Of a stretch of 64,000 nucleotides of DNA, positions 8,457 to 17,630 are shown piece by piece (position 1 is the stretch's first letter; each line of letters begins with the position of its first letter). This stretch comes from Shewanella corallii (GTDB lineage: Bacteria > Pseudomonadota > Gammaproteobacteria > Enterobacterales > Shewanellaceae): assembly GCF_023349125.1 (NCBI RefSeq), contig NZ_JAKIKT010000001.1, forward strand, positions 186,001-250,000, given 5' to 3'. The position numbers were made by a program, and so were the translations under genes. The notes beneath the pieces are model-generated. The model had not been told where the DNA came from and did not search any database. It saw only the letters and a program-made list of their open reading frames with translations.

Positions 8457-9257
8457 TTGCGCAACAAGTTACTGTATTTACCCGCTGCTGTGCTGTCAGT
8501 CCCACTGTCCGCAGAGCCCGATATCAGCACCTCGCCAGACTCCATCGCCGACGGCGAGAGTATCGATATCAGCCGTGCTCCGGCCGAGTCCAGTGTCGAA
8601 ACTCTGGAGACAGAGGTGACTCAGGTTGCCCAGCCTCTGCTCGCAGAGCTGGACTTTCAGCTCTTCTCCAGCAGTTACCGTCATCTGATAGGTAATCAAC
8701 CCTCAATCTCCTCTCTGGGCGATAAGTTCGGAGGTATTGGCGTATTCCCGGTTGCCAGCTCTTTTGATATGAGTGAGCTGAGTATGTCTATGGGGCTTTG
8801 GTCACTGCAGGGGGAAAACCCACTGAGTCTGGATGTGACCTCCAACTATTGGCAGCGTAATTTGCCACTCACTCCGGCAGGGATGGGCTGGGACGGTCAG
8901 ACAGAGTCGGGTGCTGGTATGGGCCTGGGCATGACCGTCAGGCCGCTCGATGCTTTCGCACTGGAGATCAGCGGCCACAACCTGGTGGGGATTTTGCCTG
9001 ATTCCCACTGGAGCAATGGTATTACTCAGGAGTGGCGCTGGCGCGGCAGTCGCTACTGGCAGTTAAGTGGTGAATTGGTGCCTGTGAATGGCTGGTCATT
9101 GAGCCTGGGATACCGTCAGGACACGGCCAATAAAGAGAACCAGTTTTTGTTGGGAACCGGCTTTGAACTGAGTGACAGAGTGCTGCTTGATTTTACCGGG
9201 ACCATGACCCAGGAACAGGCACTGGAAGCTATCTTCCGAACTTCAGTCAGTTTTTAA
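8457..9257 (+). CDS. predicted outer-membrane beta-barrel protein, unknown function
   Basis: 266 residues from a TTG start at 8457; the choice rests on an excellent AAAGGAGG at 8443-8450 with a six-base spacer. A signal peptide (MRNKLLYLPAAVLSVPLSA, cleavage before EP) is followed by an acidic, low-complexity stretch, then alternating hydrophobic/polar beta-like segments, and the C-terminal residue is Phe (TSVSF), the usual signature for outer-membrane insertion by BAM. No family recognised. It lies 83 bases after the RegA-type regulator and might be its target or partner (inference only). Confidence 0.65.
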   Translation: MRNKLLYLPAAVLSVPLSAEPDISTSPDSIADGESIDISRAPAESSVETLETEVTQVAQPLLAELDFQLFSSSYRHLIGNQPSISSLGDKFGGIGVFPVASSFDMSELSMSMGLWSLQGENPLSLDVTSNYWQRNLPLTPAGMGWDGQTESGAGMGLGMTVRPLDAFALEISGHNLVGILPDSHWSNGITQEWRWRGSRYWQLSGELVPVNGWSLSLGYRQDTANKENQFLLGTGFELSDRVLLDFTGTMTQEQALEAIFRTSVSF

Positions 9258-9278
9258 ACTCTTTATGCTCAGATACGA

Positions 9279-9305
9279 CAACACCCGGACATGCCGGGTG
9301 TGTTG
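9279..9305. terminator. hairpin between convergent genes
   Basis: ACACCCGG-acatg-CCGGGTGT, extended by CAA/TTG, sits between the outer-membrane gene and convergent metJ. There is no strong T-run, so termination efficiency is uncertain; it may act in both directions. Confidence 0.45.
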
Positions 9306-9341
9306 CAAGTAATGCTTTTTGCACTCACTTGAGGAGTTGGC

Positions 9342-9656
9342 TTATTCCAGCTCTTCCCACTCAATGCCCATTTCAGTCATGAGCTTTTTGGCGTCAGACG
9401 GGATGCTGTCGGGTCTGTCTTTGGACAGATCTTCATCATGCGGCAGCGGCTGGCCAGTGTATGCGTGCAGGAAAGCTTCACACAAAAGTTCACTGTTGGT
9501 CGCATGACGCAGGTTGTTCACCTGGCGGCGGGTGCGCTCATCAGTCAATATTTTCAGCACTGACAGGGGAATGGATACAGTGATCTTTTTCACCTGTTCA
9601 TTCTTCTTGCCGTGCTCAGCATAGGGGCTGATATAGTCGCCGTTCCACTCAGTCAT
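9342..9656 (-). CDS. metJ: MetJ methionine repressor
   Basis: 104 residues, nearly colinear with E. coli Met[19 protein letters not shown], then the ribbon strand [14 protein letters not shown] that contacts DNA, and [21 protein letters not shown]. MetJ with S-adenosylmethionine as corepressor binds tandem 8-base met boxes. It diverges from metB; met boxes are visible in the shared intergenic region and upstream of metF. A Shine-Dalgarno AGGTGAG precedes the ATG. Confidence 0.98.
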   Translation of the reverse strand: MTEWNGDYISPYAEHGKKNEQVKKITVSIPLSVLKILTDERTRRQVNNLRHATNSELLCEAFLHAYTGQPLPHDEDLSKDRPDSIPSDAKKLMTEMGIEWEELE

Positions 9657-9689
9657 TGACTCACCTGTTGATTCTGTAATTCGCTGCTG

Positions 9690-9717
9690 ATTTTAAACAC
9701 TTACTTTTTACAGTCAA
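9690..9717 (-). promoter_or_regulatory. candidate metJ promoter
   Basis: On the minus strand TTGACT (9717-9712) and TAAAAT (9695-9690) are separated by 16 bases, about 35 bases upstream of the metJ ATG. Predicted by eye. Confidence 0.5.
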
Positions 9718-9765
9718 ATTATTGCGGTGAAAACGGGATGAATGCAAATAGAATTCTTTATGTTT

Positions 9766-9836
9766 GGACGTCTAAATGGCTTTATGGCTGTTGACCGTAA
9801 AGTAACAAATGGGGTAATTTAGACGTCCAGACATCC
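9766..9836 (+). promoter_or_regulatory. metB promoter with MetJ operators (met boxes)
   Basis: A -35 TTGACC (9791-9796) and a -10 TAATTT (9815-9820) with an 18-base spacer are followed immediately by two tandem met boxes, AGACGTCC (9821-9828) and AGACATCC (9829-9836), against the consensus AGACGTCT. A further single box GGACGTCT lies at 9766-9773. Box placement just downstream of -10 fits repression by MetJ of metBL; effects on metJ itself are possible. Confidence 0.8.
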
Positions 9837-9867
9837 AGTATGCCAGGTAAACCAGCAGGAGCGAGTG

Positions 9868-11031
9868 ATGACCCAGCGTCGTGTAGCCACAGAAGCAGTC
9901 AGGCAAGGCATTGAGAGCGATACCCAATACGGGGCCGTAGTACCTCCCATCTATCTGTCTACCAATTACAGTTTTGATGGCTATACCAATCCCAGAGAGT
10001 TCGATTACAGCCGTTCCGGCAACCCAACCCGAAATGTGTTGGGGGAAACGCTGGCGGCATTGGAGCAGGGCAGTACAGGTGTGATTACCAGTACAGGTAT
10101 GGCGGCTATTACTCTGGTGGTCAACCTGCTTGGTCCGGACGATCTGCTGGTGGTTCCCCATGACTGTTACGGTGGCAGTTATCGTCTGTTTACCAACCTG
10201 GCCAAAAAAGGTCAGTTTAAGCTGCTGGTTGTCGACCAGACAGATGCCGATGCACTGGCGTCGGCCATTGCCCAGAAGCCAGCCCTTATATGGCTGGAAA
10301 CCCCATCCAATCCATTGCTGCGCGTTGTGGATGTTAAAGCCATATGCGAGCAGGCCAGAGCGGTTGGCGCCAAAGTCGCCGTTGATAACACCTTCCTGTC
10401 TCCGGTATTGCAGCAGCCCCTGACCCTGGGCGCTGATATCGTGATTCACTCCACCACCAAATATATCAATGGCCACAGCGATGTCGTGGGTGGCGCTGTT
10501 GTGGCCAAAGACCCACAACTGGGCGAAGACTTGGTATGGTGGGCCAATACTCTGGGATTAACCGGTGGCGCGATGGATGCCTATTTAACGCTGCGTGGGG
10601 TGAGAACCCTGGCGGTGCGGATTAAAGAACACCAGCGTAATGCCCAGCTGATAGTTGATGCCCTGTGTGCCAGCGATGTGGTGGCCAGGGTGTATTACCC
10701 CGGACTGACTGATCACCCGGGTCATGAGATTGCCAAAGCTCAGCAGCAAGGGTTTGGTGCCATGGTGAGTTTTGAACTCAAGGGAGGCGCAGGAGAAGTG
10801 GAAGCCTTTCTGAATCAGCTTAAGCTGTTCTCTTTGGCTGAAAGCCTTGGCGGTGTAGAGAGCCTGGTAGCTGTGCCTGCTACCATGACCCACAGAGCCA
10901 TGGAGCCGGAGGCGAGACTGGAAGCGGGTGTGAAAGATACCTTGATCCGCCTGTCGGTGGGCATAGAAGATGGTGAAGACCTGTTGGCGGATATCCAGGC
11001 AGGTTTGGCAGCAGTCGCAGCAGGGAGATAA
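9868..11031 (+). CDS. metB: cystathionine gamma-synthase
   Basis: 387 residues. Uses PLP to join O-succinyl- (or O-acetyl-) homoserine and cysteine to cystathionine in methionine synthesis. Family landmarks: YSRSGNPTR, PHDCYGGSYRL, ETPSNPLLRVVD, the PLP-lysine segment HSTTKYINGHSDVVGG and SLGGVESL. Length matches E. coli MetB (386). ATG 9868 was chosen because AGGAG at 9857-9861 is ideally spaced; a GTG sits directly before it. Only three bases separate it from metL, so metBL is an operon under the MetJ-controlled promoter. Confidence 0.97.
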   Translation: MTQRRVATEAVRQGIESDTQYGAVVPPIYLSTNYSFDGYTNPREFDYSRSGNPTRNVLGETLAALEQGSTGVITSTGMAAITLVVNLLGPDDLLVVPHDCYGGSYRLFTNLAKKGQFKLLVVDQTDADALASAIAQKPALIWLETPSNPLLRVVDVKAICEQARAVGAKVAVDNTFLSPVLQQPLTLGADIVIHSTTKYINGHSDVVGGAVVAKDPQLGEDLVWWANTLGLTGGAMDAYLTLRGVRTLAVRIKEHQRNAQLIVDALCASDVVARVYYPGLTDHPGHEIAKAQQQGFGAMVSFELKGGAGEVEAFLNQLKLFSLAESLGGVESLVAVPATMTHRAMEPEARLEAGVKDTLIRLSVGIEDGEDLLADIQAGLAAVAAGR

Positions 11032-11034
11032 TCG

Positions 11035-13431
11035 ATGGCACCCAGTCATTTACATAAATTTGGTGGTTCAAGTCTGGCAGATGCGGATTGCTATCGTCGC
11101 GTTGCCCATATTCTGCTGACCCATGGCCACAGCGATGATCTCGTGGTGGTATCAGCGGCCGGTAAAACCACTAACTTCCTCTACAAGCTACTGGAACTGA
11201 CTGACAGCAATCAGTTATGGCAAGAGGAATTGCAGGTGCTGATCAGCTATCAGCAAAACCTGATTGAACAACTCTTGTCCAGTGATACAGCCAGAGATCT
11301 GAGAGAGCGACTCTCCACAGATAAGGCGCAGCTTATCAGCCTGCTTGGCCTTGAAGTGCGTAATACCTATGAAGTCAATCAACTGGTCAGCTTTGGCGAG
11401 CGCTGGTCAGCCCGTCTCCTGGCAGCTCTGCTGAGAGAGCAGGGTGTTGCAGCCAGTCATGTGGATGCCACCAGTTTGTTAGTCGCCGATGAAGGCGCTG
11501 TGCCGCAGATCCGCAAAGAGGAATCCCGCAGCCGTATTCAAGCCTGTCTTGCCAATCACGCCAACGAGCGCCTGGTGATCACTGGTTTTATCTGTGCCAA
11601 TGAAGTGGGTGATACCTTGCTGCTGGGGCGCAACGGTTCTGACTTCAGTGCGACTTTGATTGCTGCGCTGGCGGGTATTGAACGCTGTACCATTTGGACC
11701 GATGTTGAAGGGGTGTTTAACGCCGACCCCAATAAGATTAACGATGCCACTTTGCTTTCCAGCCTGTCACTGGAAGAGGCTGACAGGCTGGCACGTCTGG
11801 GCTCGCCTGTACTGCACAGCCGCACTCTGCAGCCTTTGTTTGATGCCGATGTCAGTTTGGCGGTGCGCTCCAGTTATGCCTCTCACACCGACTTTACCCT
11901 GATAGCGCCTCAGTCCTCATCGGCCAGTGCGCCAGTGGTCACCAATCTGCCCCAGGTCGTGCTGATCTCCTTAAAGCTATCAGGCAGTGCAGATGAATTG
12001 CTGAATGAATTGAGTAACCAGGGCGTAACGCCGCTGGCCAACTGGAAGCAGGGACAGGATGCTTTGTCTCTGGCCTACACCCATGAGTTGGCTGAGCAGG
12101 CCAGGAGTCTGTTGACCGGTTTGTCTGACAGCTTTGCGGTTCAGCAGGTCAAAGTGTCTGAAGATTACGGGCTGGTGGCCCTGGTGAGCAGTGGTGCCAA
12201 CCTTTATCGTCGCAGCTTTGCCCGTCTGCTCTCCAGAGGTGCTTTGCCTGTTTATCAGGACAGACTGAGCCTGGTTACCCTGGTGCCCAGAAGAGCGGTA
12301 AATCTGTTGACCCAGAAAGTCCATCGCCGCTGCGCCGGGCCACGCAAACGTATCGGTGTGGTGTTACTGGGAACCGGCAATATTGGTCAGTCCTGGGTTG
12401 ATCTGTTCCGCCGTTCGGTAAAACAGTTGAACAGTGAGCTGGAAGCCAGTGTTGAACTACTGGGGCTGTTGAGTTCACGTAAGGCGCTGATCTCTGATGA
12501 AGGCATAGATGTCGATAACTGGCAGCAGGCGTTTGAGCAAAACGCGCAGCCCTGGGGATATCCGGCGTTATTTGAGCAGCTTGGAGCGCTGAAGTGCGAT
12601 GAGTTGGTGGCGCTGGACATCAGTGCCAGTGCGGGGCTGACTCTGCATTATCCAGAGTTTTTTGCCCGTGGTATTCATATGGTCAGCGCCAATAAGCTGG
12701 CCGGTTCAGGACCATTGGCTTTCTATCGTGACCTTAAACGTCAGCTGGGGTTCCGTCGTCTGTTCTGGCGCTACAACGCCAGCTGTGGTGCAGGGCTACC
12801 GGTACAGCATGCACTGAATGATCTGCATAACAGTGGTGACAGGGTGGAGGCCATTGGCGGTATCTTCTCCGGAACCCTGTGCTGGCTGTTTGAGCAATAT
12901 GATGGCAGTAAGCCATTTGGTGAGTTGGTGCTGGAAGCCAAAGGCCTGGGTATTACCGAGCCGGATCCAAGGGATGATCTTTCAGGTCGGGATATGCAGC
13001 GTAAACTGCTTATTCTGGCCCGGGAGATTGGCCTTGAACTGGAACTGGAGGATATTGAACTGGACTCTCTGGTGCCGGACAATCTGGCGCAGGTGTCTCT
13101 GAATGAGTTCCTGAGTCGTATTGATGAGCTGGATCAGCCTCTGGCGGAAGCACTGGACGAGGCCAAAGCTGAAGGTAAGGTCATCCGTTACGTGGCTCAG
13201 CTGGATCAGCAGGATGGCAAACTCAAGGCCAGAGTCGCACTGGAGCAGGTGGCTGCCGACCATCCTTATGCCAACCTGACGCCGGGGGACAATGTATTTG
13301 TGATCCGTTCAGCTTTCTACCAGAACAACCCGTTGATCATCCGTGGCCCCGGTGCCGGGCGCGAAGTGACAGCCGCTGCCGTGCAGTCAGATCTGGCTCA
13401 TATCTGCCGGGATCTGCTGCAGGAGCAGTAA
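11035..13431 (+). CDS. metL: bifunctional aspartokinase / homoserine dehydrogenase II
   Basis: 798 residues. The N-terminal third is an aspartokinase (HKFGGSSLAD start, GFICANEVGDTLLLGRNGSD, TIWTDVEGVFNADP, SPVLHSRTLQP). A degenerate central regulatory region follows, and from about residue 435 a homoserine dehydrogenase (GVVLLGTGNIG nucleotide-binding loop, SANKLAGSG, GIFSGTLCWLF, TEPDPRDDLSG, IRGPGAGREVTA). It performs the first and third steps of aspartate-to-homoserine conversion. Gene order metB-metL and similarity throughout favour MetL over ThrA. A strong terminator follows at 13453. Confidence 0.97.
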   Translation: MAPSHLHKFGGSSLADADCYRRVAHILLTHGHSDDLVVVSAAGKTTNFLYKLLELTDSNQLWQEELQVLISYQQNLIEQLLSSDTARDLRERLSTDKAQLISLLGLEVRNTYEVNQLVSFGERWSARLLAALLREQGVAASHVDATSLLVADEGAVPQIRKEESRSRIQACLANHANERLVITGFICANEVGDTLLLGRNGSDFSATLIAALAGIERCTIWTDVEGVFNADPNKINDATLLSSLSLEEADRLARLGSPVLHSRTLQPLFDADVSLAVRSSYASHTDFTLIAPQSSSASAPVVTNLPQVVLISLKLSGSADELLNELSNQGVTPLANWKQGQDALSLAYTHELAEQARSLLTGLSDSFAVQQVKVSEDYGLVALVSSGANLYRRSFARLLSRGALPVYQDRLSLVTLVPRRAVNLLTQKVHRRCAGPRKRIGVVLLGTGNIGQSWVDLFRRSVKQLNSELEASVELLGLLSSRKALISDEGIDVDNWQQAFEQNAQPWGYPALFEQLGALKCDELVALDISASAGLTLHYPEFFARGIHMVSANKLAGSGPLAFYRDLKRQLGFRRLFWRYNASCGAGLPVQHALNDLHNSGDRVEAIGGIFSGTLCWLFEQYDGSKPFGELVLEAKGLGITEPDPRDDLSGRDMQRKLLILAREIGLELELEDIELDSLVPDNLAQVSLNEFLSRIDELDQPLAEALDEAKAEGKVIRYVAQLDQQDGKLKARVALEQVAADHPYANLTPGDNVFVIRSAFYQNNPLIIRGPGAGREVTAAAVQSDLAHICRDLLQEQ

Positions 13432-13452
13432 TCTGCTGGGAGGAATTTCATT

Positions 13453-13478
13453 AAAGAGTGCTTCGGCACTCTTTTTTG
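13453..13478 (+). terminator. metBL terminator
   Basis: AAAGAGTGC-TTCG-GCACTCTTTTTT: a nine-pair stem with a stable TTCG tetraloop and a run of Ts, 20 bases after the metL stop. Confidence 0.93.
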
Positions 13479-13536
13479 TTGCCTGTTCACTGGCACAGTG
13501 TGAGCAAAATTGAAGAGGTATGTGAGCAGTTTTAAC

Positions 13537-13564
13537 TTGACTTCAAATTCACTTGTTCTAGTAT
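13537..13564 (+). promoter_or_regulatory. metF promoter
   Basis: TTGACT (13537-13542) and TAGTAT (13559-13564), 16-base spacer, directly upstream of the met-box array and about 65 bases before the metF ATG. Confidence 0.75.
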
Positions 13565-13566
13565 GT

Positions 13567-14532
<966 letters not shown>

Positions 14533-14571
14533 TCGCCGGCAACGGTAAAACTTGTCTCGCTCAACCCAATG

Positions 14572-14597
14572 AAAAACCGGCAAATGCCGGTTTTTTT
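14572..14597 (+). terminator. metF terminator
   Basis: AAAAACCGGC-aaat-GCCGGTTTTTTT, an intrinsic terminator usable in both directions, about 40 bases after the metF stop. Confidence 0.9.
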
Positions 14598-14745
14598 GGT
14601 TTTTAAAGCAGAGTCATTTATCGCATAAAGCTATAACAAATTAATCTCTCTTAACTTAAGGCTATAGCTGGGGAAAAGTTCTGGTCACTGACAGTTTTTG
14701 TTCGGTAGACTCAGAGACATAGATCACACCGTCAGGTTTCCTCCT

Positions 14746-15330
14746 ATGATGACCGCAGACCGTTTACTGCATAAAGCTTATAAAACCAGCAAGACCTGGG
14801 GATACGTTACCATTGTTTTGGGCATATTGGCCCTGGCTCTGCCTTTGGCCATGGGGCTGGCTGTCGCGGCGCTGTTTGCCATCGCGTTGGTGGCCGTTGG
14901 GGTCGTCCAGCTGCTGGCTGCCTGGCCCGGTGAGGGCAGGGGCTTGAGCTTCAGATTAGTGTGGGCGGTACTGACTCTGGTTGCCGGTCTGTATATGTTG
15001 ATTAATCCCGGCGTGAGCCTGGCAACATTGACCCTGTTCCTCGGCAGTTATTTTCTGGTGGATGGCATTGCCAACATACTGGCTGCTTTCCAGCTCAAGC
15101 CAAGACATGGTTGGGGATATGTGGCAATGGGAGGCCTGTCTTCGTTGATATTGGCACTGATTATTCTGGTGCAGTGGCCTGTATCGTCAGAGTTTGTGAT
15201 TGGCATTTTAATCGGCATTAAGCTGCTGATATTGGGGATCACCATGGTAGCGCTGGCGAAAACCGCTGAAAAGCAGTTGTCGCAAATCCAGCCTGAGCCT
15301 CAGGAGAAAGAGGTTAACCCACAAGACTGA
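14746..15330 (+). CDS. HdeD/DUF308-family membrane protein
   Basis: 194 residues with six predicted transmembrane helices arranged as three hairpins with internal similarity, e.g. GYVTIVLGILALALPL, WAVLTLVAGLYMLINPG and GGLSSLILALIILVQWP. The repeated G-x-L-x-L-x-x-G/P pattern is typical of HdeD-like DUF308 proteins. E. coli HdeD contributes to acid resistance at high cell density; function here unknown. ATG 14746 or the adjacent ATG 14749 is the likely start. A TTG-initiated extension to 14698 was rejected because it reaches into the upstream non-coding region. Confidence 0.78.
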   Translation: MMTADRLLHKAYKTSKTWGYVTIVLGILALALPLAMGLAVAALFAIALVAVGVVQLLAAWPGEGRGLSFRLVWAVLTLVAGLYMLINPGVSLATLTLFLGSYFLVDGIANILAAFQLKPRHGWGYVAMGGLSSLILALIILVQWPVSSEFVIGILIGIKLLILGITMVALAKTAEKQLSQIQPEPQEKEVNPQD

Positions 15331-15487
15331 TTTTGCTGCGCCGGGAGGCGCGGACACACCCTGCGGGGTTCCGGCCTATGGAAGTACCACCTGATTGTTG
15401 TCGGTGGTTGGGCGAATAATATGGGTCAGTACTGGAGATATGACTCCCGACTGGCTGGGCTTCTACAGATATTCGACTCGTTTAACC

Positions 15488-16891
15488 ATGACCACAACTG
15501 ACAACAAACTTGGACTGGGGGCACTGTGTGCCCTCGTTGTAGGCTCTATTATCGGTGCCGGTGTATTCAGCCTGCCACAGAATATGGCGGCGGTTGCCAG
15601 CCCGCTGGCGGTGATGATTGGCTGGACCATTACCGGTACAGGCATGATCTTTCTGGCACTGACCTTTCAGCGCCTTTGCCTGGATAAACCCGAGATAAAC
15701 ACAGGGGTATTTGGCTATGCCAAAGCCGGTTTTGGTGATCTCGTTGGTTTCTTCTCCTGCTGGGGATACTGGCTTAGTGCCGTGTTGGCCAATGTTTCCT
15801 ATCTGGTGATTATCTTCAGTACCCTGGGGCTGTTTTTTGACACGCCCCAACATGAGGTATTTGGCCAGGGCAATACCCTTGTGTCGGCGCTGCTGGCTTC
15901 CGGCTTTGTGTGGATGATCCACTTCCTGTTGCTGCGCGGCGTACAGACCGCAGCCATCATCAACGCTGTGACCACGATTGCCAAACTTATCCCCCTGTTT
16001 GTGTTTATCGTGGTGGCTGCTGTCGCCTTTAAACTCAGTACCTTTACCCTGGACTTCTCCGTTGTGACGGCCATGCCCGAAGCGGATCTGATGACCCAGG
16101 TCAAGGAGACCATGCTGATTACCGTGTGGGTATTTATCGGTATTGAGGGGGCTGTAGTGGTTTCCAGCCGGGCCCGCAATCGTAAGGATGTGGGCAGAGC
16201 GACCATATTTGGTTTGCTTATCACTCTGTTTATCTATGTGATGGTCAGCTTGCTGTCCATGGGGGTGATAACCACCACTGAGCTGGCTCAGATGCAAAAC
16301 CCCTCTGCCGCTCAGGTGCTGAAGCATATTCTCGGGCCGGTAGGCCTGTGGATTGTGGGGCTTGGCTTGATTGTGTCTGTGAGTGGGGCTTACCTCAGCT
16401 GGACTTTGCTCGCCAATGAGTCGCCCTATATCGGCGCCCGGGAGAAGATGTTTCCCAGCCTGTTTGGCAAAACCAACTCCAAAGGTACGCCCAAGAATAT
16501 CCTGTTGATCTCCAATGCCGTGGTGCAGTTTGTACTCATCTGGGTGACCATTGAGGGTGGCACCTATGAGTCACTGTTGAATGTGGCTTCCGAGATGATT
16601 CTGGTGCCTTATCTGTTTGTGGCGCTCTATGCCCTTAAAACCGGGCGTCAGGACGGCAATATCAAGATGATGCTGTTCGGTGGCATGGCCAGTGTCTATG
16701 GGTTCTGGCTGCTCTATGCCGCCGGGTTGCACCACTTGCTCTTGACCAGCCTGCTCTATTTCCCCGGGCTGGCTTTCTACATCATGGCCAAACGAGAGTA
16801 TGGTGAACCCTGGTTTGCCGGTAACAATCGCTGGATAATCTTAGGCTTAATGGCGTTGGCAATGACTGCCGCAGTTGTGATCCTGTTCTGA
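15488..16891 (+). CDS. amino acid permease, basic amino acid/polyamine antiporter (APA) family
   Basis: 467 residues from ATG 15488 with about 12-13 transmembrane helices. KLGLGALCALVVGSIIGAGVFSLP is the first helix of APC-superfamily transporters with the GSIIGAGVF substrate motif, and later VWVFIGIEGAVVVSSRARNRKDVGRA matches the ArcD/YdgI arginine:ornithine antiporter group. Ornithine/arginine exchange is therefore a reasonable guess but not proven; no arginine deiminase genes are nearby. An alternative start ATG 15440 has a GGAG close by but adds residues not expected in the family. Confidence 0.83.
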   Translation: MTTTDNKLGLGALCALVVGSIIGAGVFSLPQNMAAVASPLAVMIGWTITGTGMIFLALTFQRLCLDKPEINTGVFGYAKAGFGDLVGFFSCWGYWLSAVLANVSYLVIIFSTLGLFFDTPQHEVFGQGNTLVSALLASGFVWMIHFLLLRGVQTAAIINAVTTIAKLIPLFVFIVVAAVAFKLSTFTLDFSVVTAMPEADLMTQVKETMLITVWVFIGIEGAVVVSSRARNRKDVGRATIFGLLITLFIYVMVSLLSMGVITTTELAQMQNPSAAQVLKHILGPVGLWIVGLGLIVSVSGAYLSWTLLANESPYIGAREKMFPSLFGKTNSKGTPKNILLISNAVVQFVLIWVTIEGGTYESLLNVASEMILVPYLFVALYALKTGRQDGNIKMMLFGGMASVYGFWLLYAAGLHHLLLTSLLYFPGLAFYIMAKREYGEPWFAGNNRWIILGLMALAMTAAVVILF

Positions 16892-16948
16892 GCCCAAGGC
16901 AGTTACTGCGCGTATAGTAAGCTTTAAAGCCAACAAGACAGGGACGCT

Positions 16949-17572
16949 ATGCCGCTAATCAAACAGAAAGAAGTGGATTTGGGCCGGGTTAAAGGAGTGA
17001 TATTCGATCTGGATGGCACCCTTGCCAGCTCAAATCCTGACTTTGACTCTCTGTGCGCCGAACTGGAGATCTGCCGGGGAGTGGATATTCTCAAATGGCT
17101 TGATGATATCGAGTGCCCCGATCGTAAAGCCAGCGCCAACGCCGTTATTCATCGCTATGAACTGGAAAGTTCTGCCAGAGCCGAGTGGATCCCCGGGGCG
17201 CAGGCTCTGGTGGATTATCTCGACAGCGCTGGCCTGCCCACCGCTATTCTTACCCGAAATATCCGCCAGGCCGCAGGCGTCACTCTGGGGCGTCTTGGCT
17301 GCTCAATTCCTGCTGTGCTCACCCGGGAAGATGCGCCAGCCAAGCCATCACCTGAGGGTGTTCTGATGATGTGCCGGGAGTGGGGGATAGCACCACATGA
17401 GTGTCTTTATGTGGGGGATTATCTGTTTGACCTGCAAACCGCTGCCAATGCCGGAGCCATCAGTCTGCTCTACAATGTCCAGCAACCTGTCCCCGAGTAT
17501 GCCGCGATGGCGGATATGGTGACTGATGATTATCTGGCGTTGGTAGAGGCGTTAAAGCTGGCAGGACACTGA
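16949..17572 (+). CDS. HAD-superfamily hydrolase (phosphoglycolate phosphatase-like)
   Basis: 207 residues with all four HAD motifs: VIFDLDGTL (nucleophile and acid/base Asp), ILTRN (motif II Thr), AKPSPEG (motif III Lys) and YVGDYLFDLQTAANAG (motif IV Asp pair). A cap region lies between motifs I and II. Substrate not predictable; resembles the Gph/PGMB group. It is a single gene ending in a bidirectional terminator shared with deaD. Confidence 0.82.
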   Translation: MPLIKQKEVDLGRVKGVIFDLDGTLASSNPDFDSLCAELEICRGVDILKWLDDIECPDRKASANAVIHRYELESSARAEWIPGAQALVDYLDSAGLPTAILTRNIRQAAGVTLGRLGCSIPAVLTREDAPAKPSPEGVLMMCREWGIAPHECLYVGDYLFDLQTAANAGAISLLYNVQQPVPEYAAMADMVTDDYLALVEALKLAGH

Positions 17573-17590
17573 CAACAGGTCACAGATAAC

Positions 17591-17617
17591 AAAAAAGGCG
17601 CCATGGGCGCCTTTTTT
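17591..17617. terminator. bidirectional terminator between the HAD gene and deaD
   Basis: AAAAAAGGCGCC-atg-GGCGCCTTTTTT: perfect stem with A-run and T-run on the two sides, located between convergent genes. Confidence 0.93.
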
Positions 17618-17630
17618 GTTTGCTCAGGGA

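Noticed and set aside
15482..16327. 281-codon open frame antisense to the APA permease
   Set aside because: His- and Gly-rich shadow of transmembrane codons; no ribosome site.
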